Origin: Larix sibirica | Lineage: Eukaryota > Streptophyta > Pinopsida > Pinales > Pinaceae | DNA length: 20,674 bases | NCBI GenBank assembly: GCA_004151065.3 | Contig: NWUY0300024357.1 | Span: 43,853-64,526 of the forward strand | Direction of reading: 5' to 3' | Part shown: piece by piece, positions 8,314 through 17,271 of the stretch | Layout: each line of letters opens with the position of its first letter | How positions within the stretch are numbered: position 1 is the stretch's first letter | Translations under genes and position numbers: made by a program | The notes under the pieces: model-generated | Databases searched by the model: none | The model's input: only the letters and a program-made list of their open reading frames with translations | What the model was told of the DNA's origin: nothing

Positions 8314-8715
8314 CATATGACATCGTAACATCACATGCACCTCATTGTCAAGTTCTCCTAGTCTGCAAAGCAAACATAGACATTCTTCTCAATTTATAAT
8401 TTTCCATCTCCTTATTTTCCACTGCTAGATAATGAGAGCTTAGCCTGAATTAACAAATTATGTCTTTTAAGTGTGGAAATTTTCTATTGCAAGTACTATC
8501 GTTGTGTGTAGGTGATCATTGGGTTGATCTCATGTCAAATCTCAACAAGACCTTGCTAAAGCTTCTCTATACCTTATTTTGTACCAAGACTTGAGTGGCA
8601 AATCATGTATCACACAAATCTACTTCTCAATTCCTCATTTTTTGATCCATTTCATAATCATGGAACCAACCTTGTGAAATCGTGGATGGGGCCAAGGAGG
8701 CCATTAGAACTACCT
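8314..8715 (-). repeat. LINE ORF2 C-terminal fragment, direct repeat copy 2
   Basis: Second copy of the 7704-8109 repeat. On the minus strand it reads FRLSSHYLAVENKEM and, after a one-base frameshift, CLLCRLGELDNEVHVMLRC. The CxxC...HxxxxC motif is therefore complete here, unlike copy 1. The similarity stops abruptly at 8714-8715, where copy 1 continues (ctaaggaag) but this copy runs into TGTTACCGG. Confidence 0.6.
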
Positions 8716-9500
8716 GTTACCGGACAAACTAGCAGGGCTAGTGTCCAATAGACAAATGTAAGGAGAGTGTGACCACGGTCACCTCAGGCACATCTCCAAC
8801 TTCTTAGCAGTGTCGTAACCTCCAATGGGAGAGCCCTTTAGCTATTCTGCAAGACACTTGGACAAACAACTATATCTTCTACACAATGATATTAGTGACC
8901 GGTGCCTTTAATGAATCAACTTCAGAATGAAGAAGACATACTATGTAAGTTATAATGTCTATTGATGTCAAGCAAATGTATCCATGTCGATGTCAAGAGG
9001 GCATTTACATAGCATTTGTTGTAGACAAGTAACCAATTAATTGACAAGGTAGATGCACTGCTGTATCAATGTAAACAAAGGCATTCAATAGTAAATTCAA
9101 CAGTCATTTTATGGCAGCAGTAGATATCCAAGTAGCTATTCAATAATGTAATCATTCACCAATAATAAGAAGACAAACATATGAATGCTGTAACTTCAAT
9201 AGCATTCACCAGTTATGATGACAACCTACAACAGTAAACAGTCTACTTATGACAGTGATGTATAGCAGCAAATAGTAGAGCAATTATCAAGCAAATTGAT
9301 GTACTCAAACAGTGATCAATCACATTTGATCTATGCTAAACCAATTTAACTTGAAGCTTTATCTTCTAGCAGTATAGTCCAATCATTTAAGTCTGATATG
9401 TGTCATTTATGGCATGTAAACAGTACCAAAATCAACCTTTTCATCAAACAGTAATCAAAGTAACCTTTAGCTAACCTTTATAAGTGTTTATGTTGTCTTT
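8715..9500 (+). other. Unassigned noncoding DNA; possible LTR start at its left edge
   Basis: Begins with TGTTACCGGACAAACTAGC exactly where the LINE-derived repeat is cut. A TG-starting LTR would look like this at its insertion point. A hairpin (ggaca..ctagc/gctag.tgtcc) lies at about 8721-8746 and a 12-bp palindrome tgaccacggtca at about 8769. No matching CA end, PBS or coding region was found downstream. Confidence 0.3.
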
Positions 9501-9960
9501 GTTTCAGGTGTTAGGGCTGCTAAAAGGTGGGACAGTCTGCAATAAATTGCAGACCTCAGTACAAAGGTAAAGAGGGCTGCTAGAGCCTTGTAAGGGCTGC
9601 CCAAAAAGGAGGCCGAGGCCTATAGTAGCAGGGCGAGGGAGGAAGGAGGGCTAGGAGTAGGAGAGCGAGGGTGTAAAGGAGGGGTTGAGGTTAGAAATGA
9701 GGAAGGCCAAGGGTTTAGGACAGTCCCGAGGGTTTAGAAAGGAATGCCGAGGGTGAAAGGTGGCAAGGAGAAGGAGGCCGAGGGTAGAAGGAGATAGGGC
9801 AAGGGTATAGGAAGGGAGGCCGAGGTTGAAAGGTGGCAAGGAGAAGGAGGCCAAGGGTAGGAGGAGATAGGGCAAGGGTATAGGAAGGGAGGCCAAGCCC
9901 AAAGATGGGGAGGGAGAGGGTTTTGGAGAGGAAAGAAGAGGGTTGTGAAGGTTAGGAAGA
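9501..9960. repeat. Purine-rich degenerate repeat tract
   Basis: Strongly A/G-rich on the plus strand, with repeated forms of aaggaggccgaggg, agggtttaggac and gaaaggtggcaaggag. The core is two near-identical 73-bp units. A minus-strand ORF here (9651-9902) is only the low-complexity translation of the repeat (Leu/Pro/Ser-rich) and is not called as a gene. Confidence 0.65.
9754..9899. repeat. 73-bp tandem repeat, two units
   Basis: tgaaaggtggcaaggagaag at 9754 recurs at 9827. The two 73-bp units differ at only a few positions. Confidence 0.85.
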
Positions 9961-10421
9961 GGAGAAGTAGCTAGGGTTAGGACTGTTTTTAGGGTTTTAG
10001 GTTTTATGTAAATTTTTTAGGGTTTTGTATGATGAAAAACATAAACAAATTAACCTAAAACAATAAACAAATTTTAGACCTAAATAAAAGACCTAGTCTA
10101 GCATGAAATGCAATATTTACACATGTACATGCAAGAGTAATTTGGTAAAAAGTGATAACTAGGGTTTTTATGGATGAGACCCTTAAACCTAGCCCAGTAG
10201 GAGAGGTGATCAGCCTCCCTCTTGGAGTAACTTCTCCTTTGTCTAGTAAACTAGGGCTTCCTATAACAAACTCTAGGATTCATTATAGGAGCCTAATCTA
10301 GGGCAAATTGGAGATCCAAGGGCCAAGGCTAAACTTGGGAAAACCCTCTAGGGAGCGTTTTCCACCATGCAAAGAAGGATAGAAGACATGAAAAAAAGGC
10401 CCTATTTAGGAAAAAATGCAG
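9961..10421. other. Noncoding sequence left of the assembly gap
   Basis: Contains scattered agggttt motifs (9975-10030) that superficially resemble plant telomere repeats but are not in a regular array. No gene was recognised. Part of it may be LTR or leader sequence of the Copia remnant to the right. Confidence 0.35.
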
Positions 10422-10604
10422 NNNNNNNNNNNNNNNNNNNNNNNNNNNNNNNNNNNNNNNNNNNNNNNNNNNNNNNNNNNNNNNNNNNNNNNNNNNNNNN
10501 NNNNNNNNNNNNNNNNNNNNNNNNNNNNNNNNNNNNNNNNNNNNNNNNNNNNNNNNNNNNNNNNNNNNNNNNNNNNNNNNNNNNNNNNNNNNNNNNNNNN
10601 NNNN
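10422..10604. other. Assembly gap (183 N)
   Basis: 183 consecutive N. ORFs spanning it are artefacts. The inner end of the Copia 3' LTR may lie in or beside this gap. Confidence 0.98.
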
Positions 10605-11455
10605 GCATGAGCAAAACCAAAGAAAAGCACCAATTTCATCCACAAGAGCAAGAAGATCCTACTTCAAGAAGGGCGCATCACTTCCAAGAGAGATATCTAG
10701 GGTAAAAGAGAAACATTATGAATTTTGTCTCATGAGTTTTGATTTACAAATGAGGTGAGGAGTTGTATTTATATGATTCTCAACTCACCTTTACAAAATA
10801 ACCAGGTCGACAGGCCAAATAAATGTTGATGTAATAATAATAAATATCACATGAAATAATATAAAATAGTCTAAAGATGGCTAAAAGATGGCTACTTGGG
10901 GTATTTCCCCCCTAGGTGCCTAAAAACTGCTAAAAATGACAAACTAAACAAAGGCTTCACTCCGGAAGGTGGAGTAAGCAGGGGGGATCGTCATGCCCCA
11001 TCTAACCCCAATAATGCTGAAAAACCTTCAACGTCGCCCCTCTACAAGCTCGTGGGCCTAGTGACCAAGGATGATGTCATCATTGAAAATGCCCCAAGGA
11101 GAGTGGGTGCTCTGCTGGAAAGGGACCAGAATGGGTGCATAAGGTGACTGGAAGAGGAGGCAAGTGCCGTAGAGCTGAAACACTGTCACTTGTGTGGAAA
11201 ACAAGTATAGGGGGTCATGTGACCTAGTGACCCACCCCTAGGAGCCCCAGACACCAACCTTAGGGCTACATGCCCTAAAATGAGGCAGTCAACAATGCCA
11301 CTAAGCCATAGTACTCCTAAAGGAAGGACCAAAGGGTCGGGCCATAACCACCTCTCAAAAAATATTGATAACACCCATCATGGCCTTGAAGAAAAATACG
11401 ACCCCTCTCCTTGGGAAAACATTTGAAGGTGCGCTGGTACTGGTACCACGTAACA
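10605..11455 (-). repeat. 3' LTR of a Copia-type element (minus strand), inner part
   Basis: On the minus strand TGTTACGTGGTACC begins at 11455, directly after a polypurine tract (11469-11456). Downstream lies a TATA-like TATAAATAC (10773-10765), about 680 bp into the repeat, consistent with U3 followed by R/U5. The far end is not defined and may be lost in the gap. The plus-strand ORF 10896-11147 inside it shows no family similarity and is probably chance. Confidence 0.5.
10765..10773 (-). promoter_or_regulatory. TATA box in the Copia LTR
   Basis: TATAAATAC on the minus strand within the LTR. The following about 100 bases are pyrimidine-rich, as is usual for LTR leaders. Confidence 0.4.
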
Positions 11456-11469
11456 CCCCCCCTCAAAAA
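11456..11469 (-). other. Polypurine tract
   Basis: The minus strand reads TTTTTGAGGGGGGG immediately before TGTTACG, the standard PPT/3' LTR junction used for plus-strand priming in LTR retrotransposons. Confidence 0.6.
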
Positions 11470-11502
11470 GAGAATGATGCAGAAGAGACTTCGCAGTCAT
11501 CT

Positions 11503-11700
11503 TCAACCATGATCATTCTTAGGTTCATCTGCTACCAACTTTGATTGATATTTCCATTTGAGCCATGCAAGTTTCCTACCAGGTTGTAGGGGATCTGGTT
11601 TCCAAGGTTGGTTCTTCATCAAGGACTGATGCTCCTCCTTCATAGTATTATCCCATTGTCTGATTGATGCTCCTCCTTCATAATAATTAGCTATGGATGG
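11503..11700 (-). pseudogene. Copia reverse transcriptase N-terminal fragment
   Basis: Seen: a minus-strand frame from 11700 to the TGA at 11505-11503 containing QWDNTMKEEHQSLMKNQPWK and then GRKLAWLKWKYQSKLVADE. Known: Ty1/Copia RT (RVT_2) starts with a segment of the type 'W..AM.eE..sL.kN.tW.lv.lP.gRk.i.ckWvy+.K..aDG'. The match covers this whole start and stops where the rest of RT should begin. About 35 bases later the PPT follows, so essentially all of RT and RNase H is deleted. Confidence 0.7.
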
Positions 11701-12085
11701 GCATCAATGACTCTGTAGCAGTGAGTGCATGAGGAGCACTTTGAGAATGTGAGTGGGTCCACCCTATGTCTGTTGGATAGTCAAGTAGATCATGTGTGTG
11801 GGTCCACCCCGTGTCTATTGGATAGCTAACTAGATCACCTATTGCATGAATATTTTGTTGTGTCCAAGATGGTATGGCTACTTGATTTGCAACAACCTGT
11901 TCATCCATGGTATCAACTTCTACTTGCAAATTTGAAATATTACCCAAGGTAACTGAAGAGAAATTGGTGAGATCTTCATCAATGAGAATTGGATCTGTAG
12001 CAAGTTCTCCCTTAGCTAAATGGATAACTTGAATTGGTGCATTATCTCCTATTGAGATGGGAGAGCATGATTTAGAATCTTAGAT
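11687..12085 (-). pseudogene. Copia integrase-RT linker remnant with a 15-residue repeat
   Basis: An open minus-strand frame runs from about 12085 to the stop near 11687. It contains IQVIHLAKGELATDPILIDE, then VANQVAIPSWTQQNIHAIGD, and two copies of a 15-residue unit of the form DL..YP.D.GWTH.H. At DNA level these are 45-bp tandem units starting about 11754 and 11799. The variable acidic/polar linker between integrase and RT in Copia polyproteins fits this position, directly upstream of the RT start in element order. The last residues are out of frame with the RT fragment. Confidence 0.5.
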
Positions 12086-12440
12086 TCTATGTAGAAGTCT
12101 TCGATAATTCTAGGACTCAAACTTTTGAGTTCATTCTCCATCTGATGTCCTCTCTTCTCGTCCTGGTTGCCAAAGAGTCTTTCCATCTTGGTCCAGGCTT
12201 CATTGACAGAATTGTTAATATTGATGGATATTGGAGGTTGGGAGAAATTGAGAAATATAGTAATCCAACAGCTTCATCCATCCGATTCAACCATCTATCC
12301 TTTTCCTCACTAGGATTTGGCTTGGTTTCAGTTCCCACTGTGATCCGATAGAGTCCTTTGCTTCTGAGGAGAAGGAGAACTTTAGGCTTCCATTCAAAGT
12401 AATTGTATGGTGTAAGGATCACAAAAGGGTGCTGATCCAT
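12049..12440 (-). pseudogene. Copia gag N-terminal fragment
   Basis: Seen: ATG at 12440, then FVILTPYNYFEWKPKVLLLL and GLYRIT...DRWLNRMDEAVGLL. After a frameshift near 12210, MERLFGNQDEKRGHQMENEL follows in the next frame, ending at TAG 12051-12049. Known: this is the UBN2/retrotran_gag type of plant Ty1/Copia gag ('Y..W.......L...glw...'). Its second half, including the CCHC zinc knuckle, is missing, and protease and integrase are absent. The start lies 75 bases from the PBS, as usual. The fragment is joined almost directly to the linker remnant, so one large internal deletion is inferred. Confidence 0.75.
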
Positions 12441-12502
12441 TCTCTATTTGCGCTCTAGTCCTCTGTTAACCTGCAAAAGTAAGTATGTGCTTCTCCTTAC
12501 AA

Positions 12503-12522
12503 GCTCCTATGTTGTGATACCA
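12503..12522 (-). promoter_or_regulatory. Primer binding site of the Copia element
   Basis: On the minus strand TGGTATCACAACATAGGAGC starts at 12522. The first eight bases match the complement of initiator tRNA-Met. The gag ATG follows at 12440. Confidence 0.6.
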
Positions 12523-12524
12523 TC

Positions 12525-12800
12525 TGAATGAAGGCCGCTTTGGCTTAGAGATTGCCAACTCTTGAGTCTACAGTAGGGAACTTATCAAAGCGAGGACTGT
12601 TGGGAACATTGGACAAGGCTAGTTGTTGTCCAGCTCTACGCAAATGCAGTAATTTTTTCAATAAGAATTAAACTATTGGTGATCGTTTTCGACAAATATT
12701 GGTGATTGATTGATTTAACCTTGTTGTGGATTAATGATAAGAAAGATATCAATTTCTGAGCCTAAATTGTAAAATGCATCCCACAATATAAAATATGTTA
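12525..12800 (-). repeat. Inner end of the Copia 5' LTR (outer boundary not defined)
   Basis: In plus orientation the LTR edge would be the TGAATGAAGG at 12525, two bases from the PBS. The sequence does not match the part of the 3' LTR that is visible at 10605-11455. Either the corresponding segment lies in the assembly gap, or the 5' LTR is truncated or replaced. The end at 12800 is arbitrary. Confidence 0.3.
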
Positions 12801-14173
12801 AAATCCAGTGAATTGACAATGAGCAGGCCATATGGTTTTTCATGTTGGGGCCCTTTGGAAATTTTGAAAATCAGTGCTTAATGCAAATTCAAAAAATTCA
12901 CCTCAACCTTGATGTTCCCCATATCTATTTCTTGTGAACTTTCAGCCATATGGCTGGATTTGAAATAAATAACGGCATGTATTTCACTTTTGTCCAACCA
13001 AATACATAAGGTAGCTCAAGAAAATAGACGTCAGAAAAAAGTACTTCAAGGGATTTTTTGTCCTAAGGGCACAATTCCAAACAGGAATCGCGATTTAAAT
13101 CACCATTCCCCGATTAAAATCTGAATCGGCCACTAAAAGATCCGATTCAAACTGTCTCGAGTTAAACTTGGGTTGACTGAGTTTGACTGAGTCAATGGGA
13201 ATCAAACTCGCGATTTAAACAGTCCAGGCAAGTTTAACTCGTGATTTTATGAAACCCGTGCCTAGGAAAACTTTAAATGCCCAAATTTTGATTTTTTTTT
13301 CATTCTCTTGCTCGTTGGAGGTGTTTTCTGTCTGCTGGAGGTGTTTTCTACTTGTTGGAGTGAAGGAGCAATGACTACTTGTGTTTTCTATTTTGAATAT
13401 CAATGAAAAATGATTTTTTAATTCAAAATGTGTATATATATATTTTTTTTGTATTTGCCGATTTTTTCCCGATTTGATTCAAAACTTTGACTCTTTTACC
13501 TTGCCGATTTATTGCTGATTCTGAGTCTGGTGACTATGCATATAACAATACAGAAATAATTTATAAAAAACAGATTTGTTGCAGCCACAAATCTGTCTTC
13601 ATAGCTTCTATTCACTTGTCAAATCAGTCAACAAAATCTTCTCAATGTTATGTTAAATTTGTGGAAATTTTCTGGGCTGAATTTTTGATGCAAAACATAA
13701 AACTTCACCTTTAACCTTCAATGTTTCTCGAATCTAAGCCTCGGAAATTTCAGTTTTAGGACTGCTGTAATTTAAAGTATAAAACAGCAGTGGAAAGATC
13801 ACAATATTCACTTCAAACAGCCCCACACTTCACAGCAATTCAAGGAGAAAAAATACCAAACAATGAGATAAGTTTCAACCCTTTCTAGGGAAACTTATCA
13901 GCCAATAACCGGATTTGAAAATGTACTTTTACAGCAATATAACAACAGTAAAATCAACCCCTTATATTCTTCCTTAGATGTTAAAACACTTAACAATTTG
14001 TTCCTTTACTTGTGTCAAATCAACAAGACATAAATAATTTTAAATAGCAATGCATAAAGAACATATATAGCTGAAATTGAAATCTGGAAATTGCAAAATG
14101 TATAGACAGCTGGAAACATCATTTATTAGCTCAAGATAAAGCACAAGTACATACCATAGCCTTCTCTCAAGAC
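12801..14173. other. Noncoding repeat-derived DNA, no gene seen
   Basis: Contains a patch at 13080-13545 with recurring (t)cgcgatttaaa, gattcaaa and ttgactgag motifs in both orientations, a TA/T microsatellite at about 13430-13450, and otherwise AT-rich sequence. The short ORFs (62-75 codons) show no family features. Confidence 0.45.
13080..13545. repeat. Possible TIR-type element with motif-rich ends
   Basis: The left end reads gaatcgcgatttaaatc (about 13085). The right end, read on the opposite strand, gives gaatcagcaataaatc (about 13520), an imperfect inverted match. Copies of gattcaaa and aatcggc lie near both ends. No target duplication could be identified, so the boundaries are approximate. 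Confidence 0.25.
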
Positions 14174-14221
14174 TAGGGTAAATCACAAAACTCTAGCTAG
14201 GGTAAATCACGAAACTCTAGC
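14174..14221. repeat. 24-bp tandem repeat, two units
   Basis: tagggtaaatcac(a/g)aaactc at 14174 and 14198; the 24-bp units differ by one base. Confidence 0.9.
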
Positions 14222-14400
14222 TCAACGAAGAAGATCCAAGTGCAAGAATCTCTCCAACACAACCTCCAAGCTAAGATGCACTAAAACGGACACGAGAATA
14301 GATATGGATACGGGGAGGGAAACGAACATTGCAAATTTTCAAAAAAGTTGGATATGACACAGTGGGGAGACAACAGACACACACACACATATAAACACCA
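14222..14400. other. No gene seen; short CA microsatellite
   Basis: Includes a cacacacacaca tract at about 14380-14392. Nothing else recognisable. Confidence 0.5.
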
Positions 14401-15000
14401 TGAGAAATTCATAATTCAGATTACCATTTATCAATTATATTTAGAGGCATTCATGTCATTTATAACAATTGAAATTAGCAAACTCAGATATTGTCATATA
14501 GATAATATTCTTCTATACCGAGTGCCATAGATAAGCCAACCTCTGTCAAACGTTTAATCAATAACATGTTGGCTACTTCTAAACATCGACTTCTAAATTC
14601 TAAAATTACTCAAAGGTTGAATCCAATTGTTAGCATCTAACAAGAATACACCAATTGCACCTCAAGAAGTGTTGGAGTTTGTGATTAAATACAATTATAT
14701 ACATATACCATAAAACATTCATAATTCAGATTACCATTTATCAATTATATTTAGAGGCATTCATGTCATTTAGAACAATTGCAATTAGCAAACTCAGATA
14801 TTGTCATAGATAATATTCTTCTATCCCAAGTGCCATAGATAAGCCAACCACTGTCAAACACTTATCAAGAACATGTTAGCTACTTCTAAACATCGACTTC
14901 TAAATCTGAAAATTACTCAAAGGTTGAATCCAATTGTTAGCATTTAACGAGAATACACCAATTGCACAAGAAGTGTTGGAATTTGTGATTAAACACAATT
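14401..15000 (+). repeat. 310-bp direct duplication (two copies)
   Basis: Copy 1 is 14401-14700 and copy 2 is 14711-15000, offset 310 bp (for example attcataattcagattacc at 14407 and 14717), with only scattered substitutions and small indels. Both copies end with TGTTGGA(g/a)TTTGTGATT. In copy 2 this is the start of an LTR-like sequence, so the duplicated unit spans an internal/LTR junction. A 30-bp scrap of the same unit (attcagattaccattcatca) recurs at about 15896-15928. Confidence 0.85.
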
Positions 15001-15398
15001 TTGGAGGTCAGTCAGCAACTTGACTGAGGTGTATTTGGGTTGGTCCACCGACTGACTAAACAATCAATTAGGCATTGTGAGGGTCGATTGACTAACTGAT
15101 TGACACATAAAGGGTTTAAATTCATGAGATTGTCTACTTGTTTGGGACTGACTTGGATGATCAAAGTTGACTTAATTAGCCATGCTTTAAGGGGATTGGT
15201 TAGGTACTCGAGTATAAATAAGTGAGCTTATGTGTTGAGAGATATTATAGAAGGTGTGATGACATGCAATATTGCACTCAATGCTATAACATTGTCTCAA
15301 GACACCGGTCATTTCTCTTGGATATGTTGTTTACTTTTTATGGTTTATATTGATAAAAATGCATAAAATAAGATTAAAATATCACATCTATATCACAT
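14974..15398 (+). repeat. LTR-like sequence with TATA box
   Basis: Starts TGTTGGAATTTGTG after a short purine stretch (aagaag). It contains a TATA box at 15213-15220 and could end near the CA at about 15398. Several TTGAC cores and GACTGAC motifs occur upstream of the TATA box. No standard PBS follows, so it may be a 3' or solo LTR. The right boundary is tentative. Confidence 0.4.
15213..15220 (+). promoter_or_regulatory. TATA box of the LTR-like sequence
   Basis: TATAAATA in a gagtataaataagtgagc context. TTGAC (W-box core) motifs lie upstream at 15020, 15088, 15100 and 15167. Confidence 0.45.
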
Positions 15399-16391
15399 GG
15401 AGAATTTGCTAAATGTGGCATCATCATAATTTCCTCCACGACATAAGGACAAGGGCATGAGAATGTACTAGCAATGGAGTAAATCAGGTCATAGATCAAG
15501 AGTTCATACTGATTCAAAAAAGGAAAAGCAAAACATTGAAGCCTATTGGAAGATCATTGGAAATAAGTGCTGGTCCATGTAACCCTTCATAAATGAGTCT
15601 GCTATTTTGTAGGGCTAAAATTGCCACCATATCAATTTTGATATGCAAGTTGTTTTATCAAATATGCAAGTCTTTGGGGTTTATTTGCAACAAAGTTGAG
15701 GAATTGGCGCAAAAGATGAGAAAGAAGACAATAAAATAGTCGTTGTACTTCTACACTAGGTTTTGACACTAACACTATAGTAGCTAAGCATTTGATGCAA
15801 GAACTAATGCCCACAGATAAGTGGTTTTTTGAACCAAAAGCAAGCCTTGATCAGTTTTGGAAAAATACAGTGAGAAAAAAACCACAAGACCTAAAAATTC
15901 AGATTACCATTCATCAATTTAGGAATAGTGTTTAGGTCATGATTTATAAGCTGAGGCTTTATATCTATAGGTTTTGAGGCTCAATTTTGAGTTAGGGTTT
16001 TTTAGTTTGTCTTTAGGATTATTTATTTGTTTTTTTTCATGTAAAAAAATCACTATTTTTGGTCAGAAAATCGCCTTCTAGCAGCTGAAACATTTCATAA
16101 AATCAAGAAACGTTTCAGGAAACAACTTGGAAATGTTTTAGTTTTTTTGGATACAGTTTGGAAACATTTCATTGTTGTTTCCAAGTCATATCCCCTCTGT
16201 TTTAGTTTTCAAAATGGGGAATGGCGTATACCCCCTCTTCCTAGTCGTTTCCTGTAACTTGTTCCTCAAGGCAAGATGCCCTCTTTTCTTCTTCTTCACC
16301 AATCTACCCTAGTTTTTATTCTCAAAACCCTAATCTCAAATCTCCAAGGGATAAACCTTAACCCTAGAACTTCATGATGCTCCAAGAAACT

Positions 16392-16429
16392 CCAAGAAGA
16401 CCAAGAAACCCCAAGAAGACCAAGAAACC
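16392..16429. repeat. 19-bp tandem repeat, two perfect units
   Basis: ccaagaagaccaagaaacc occurs at 16392-16410 and again at 16411-16429. Confidence 0.9.
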
Positions 16430-16640
16430 TTATCTTCTCATTTTTTGAATGGAAAGACCCTCTCCTTGCTCTATATATATGAGGTAAGGTAGGCCAACAA
16501 TACTATGTGAGCACAAGCCCTTACAAGCAATCAACACGAGCCTTATAGGCCAACACAAGTGAAATGTCCACTCTAAAGTACATGTGTCATGCTCCAAGGC
16601 GATGTCGTATCCAAGATGATGTAGCTACTCAAGGTACGTT

Positions 16641-16986
16641 CACATGTCTTCGTCACAAGCCTTAAAGGACTCCATTGATCCTCCTAAGCAATTTACTCCA
16701 TTGGGTTAGCCACCCCTTGCAACAACATTGTCAAATCCCTAAGCGTCCCTGAGCTATCTCCAATCCTCCGATCAAGAATCCAAGCATCGCCAATGGATTT
16801 CAAAGATTTTGGGTTCCAAGATTTCACATGTCTTCGTCACAAGACTTAAAGGACTCCATTGATCCTCCTAAGCAGTGTACTCCACTGGGTTAGCCACCCC
16901 TTGCAACAACATTGTCAAATCCCTGAGCGTCCCTGAGCTATCTCCAATCCTCCGATCAAGAATCCAAGCATCGCCAATGGCTTTCA
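16641..16986. repeat. Duplication of a 162-bp unit (184-bp period)
   Basis: cacatgtcttcgtcacaag at 16641 recurs at 16825. The copies 16641-16802 and 16825-16986 are nearly identical and separated by 22 bp. They contain no open reading frame of note. Confidence 0.9.
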
Positions 16987-17033
16987 GGGGAAGATTCAAC
17001 AAACGAGCCTAGAGTGAAACTGATGATAAGGTT

Positions 17034-17225
17034 TTGGTATGTGGGTTGAAGTCAAGACACCATGGCCTCATGAAGAGGCTTGGCCCTCCCGTAAACCATG
17101 GACCCTACTTTACCACTTCTAATAGCTCATTGAAGGAACCAAACTCAAGAACAAAAAATGCCTTGGGCAATAGGATGGATGGTCATGGATTTTGTGAGAA
17201 GGGACCCCACAATGCCTTGATCTAG
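17034..17225 (+). other. Short ORF, 63 codons, probably not a gene
   Basis: Open from 17034 to 17225, in a different frame from the longer ORF at 17272. No family motif, signal peptide or membrane segment is visible. It may be part of the same decayed coding region as 17272-17724. Confidence 0.15.
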
Positions 17226-17271
17226 GCCCAAAATCATTGCAAAGATGACCATATAGCATTAAATTGATATC

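Larger units (their letters stand above)
15399..17033. other. Noncoding repeat DNA, no gene seen
   Basis: A minus-strand 60-codon ORF at 15632-15814 has no recognisable features. From 16075 to 16190 there is an array of gaaac(g/a)tttc and ttggaaa motifs in both orientations. A TATA-like tatatatat at 16472-16480 follows, then leader-like sequence, so an LTR may be present, but its termini were not found. Two duplications are listed separately. Confidence 0.4.

Noticed and set aside
9651-9902. 83-codon minus-strand ORF rich in Leu/Pro/Ser
   Set aside because: It is the translation of the purine-rich tandem repeat and has no independent protein features.
9975-10030. Telomere-like agggttt motifs
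   Set aside because: Only a few irregular copies with variable spacing; not an interstitial telomere array.
10329-10705. Several ORFs crossing 10422-10604
   Set aside because: They exist only because the run of N is translated as open sequence. The real flanks are too short to support a gene.
10896-11147. 83-codon plus-strand ORF
   Set aside because: It is antisense within the Copia LTR and crosses no recognised motif, so it is probably chance in a GC-richer stretch.
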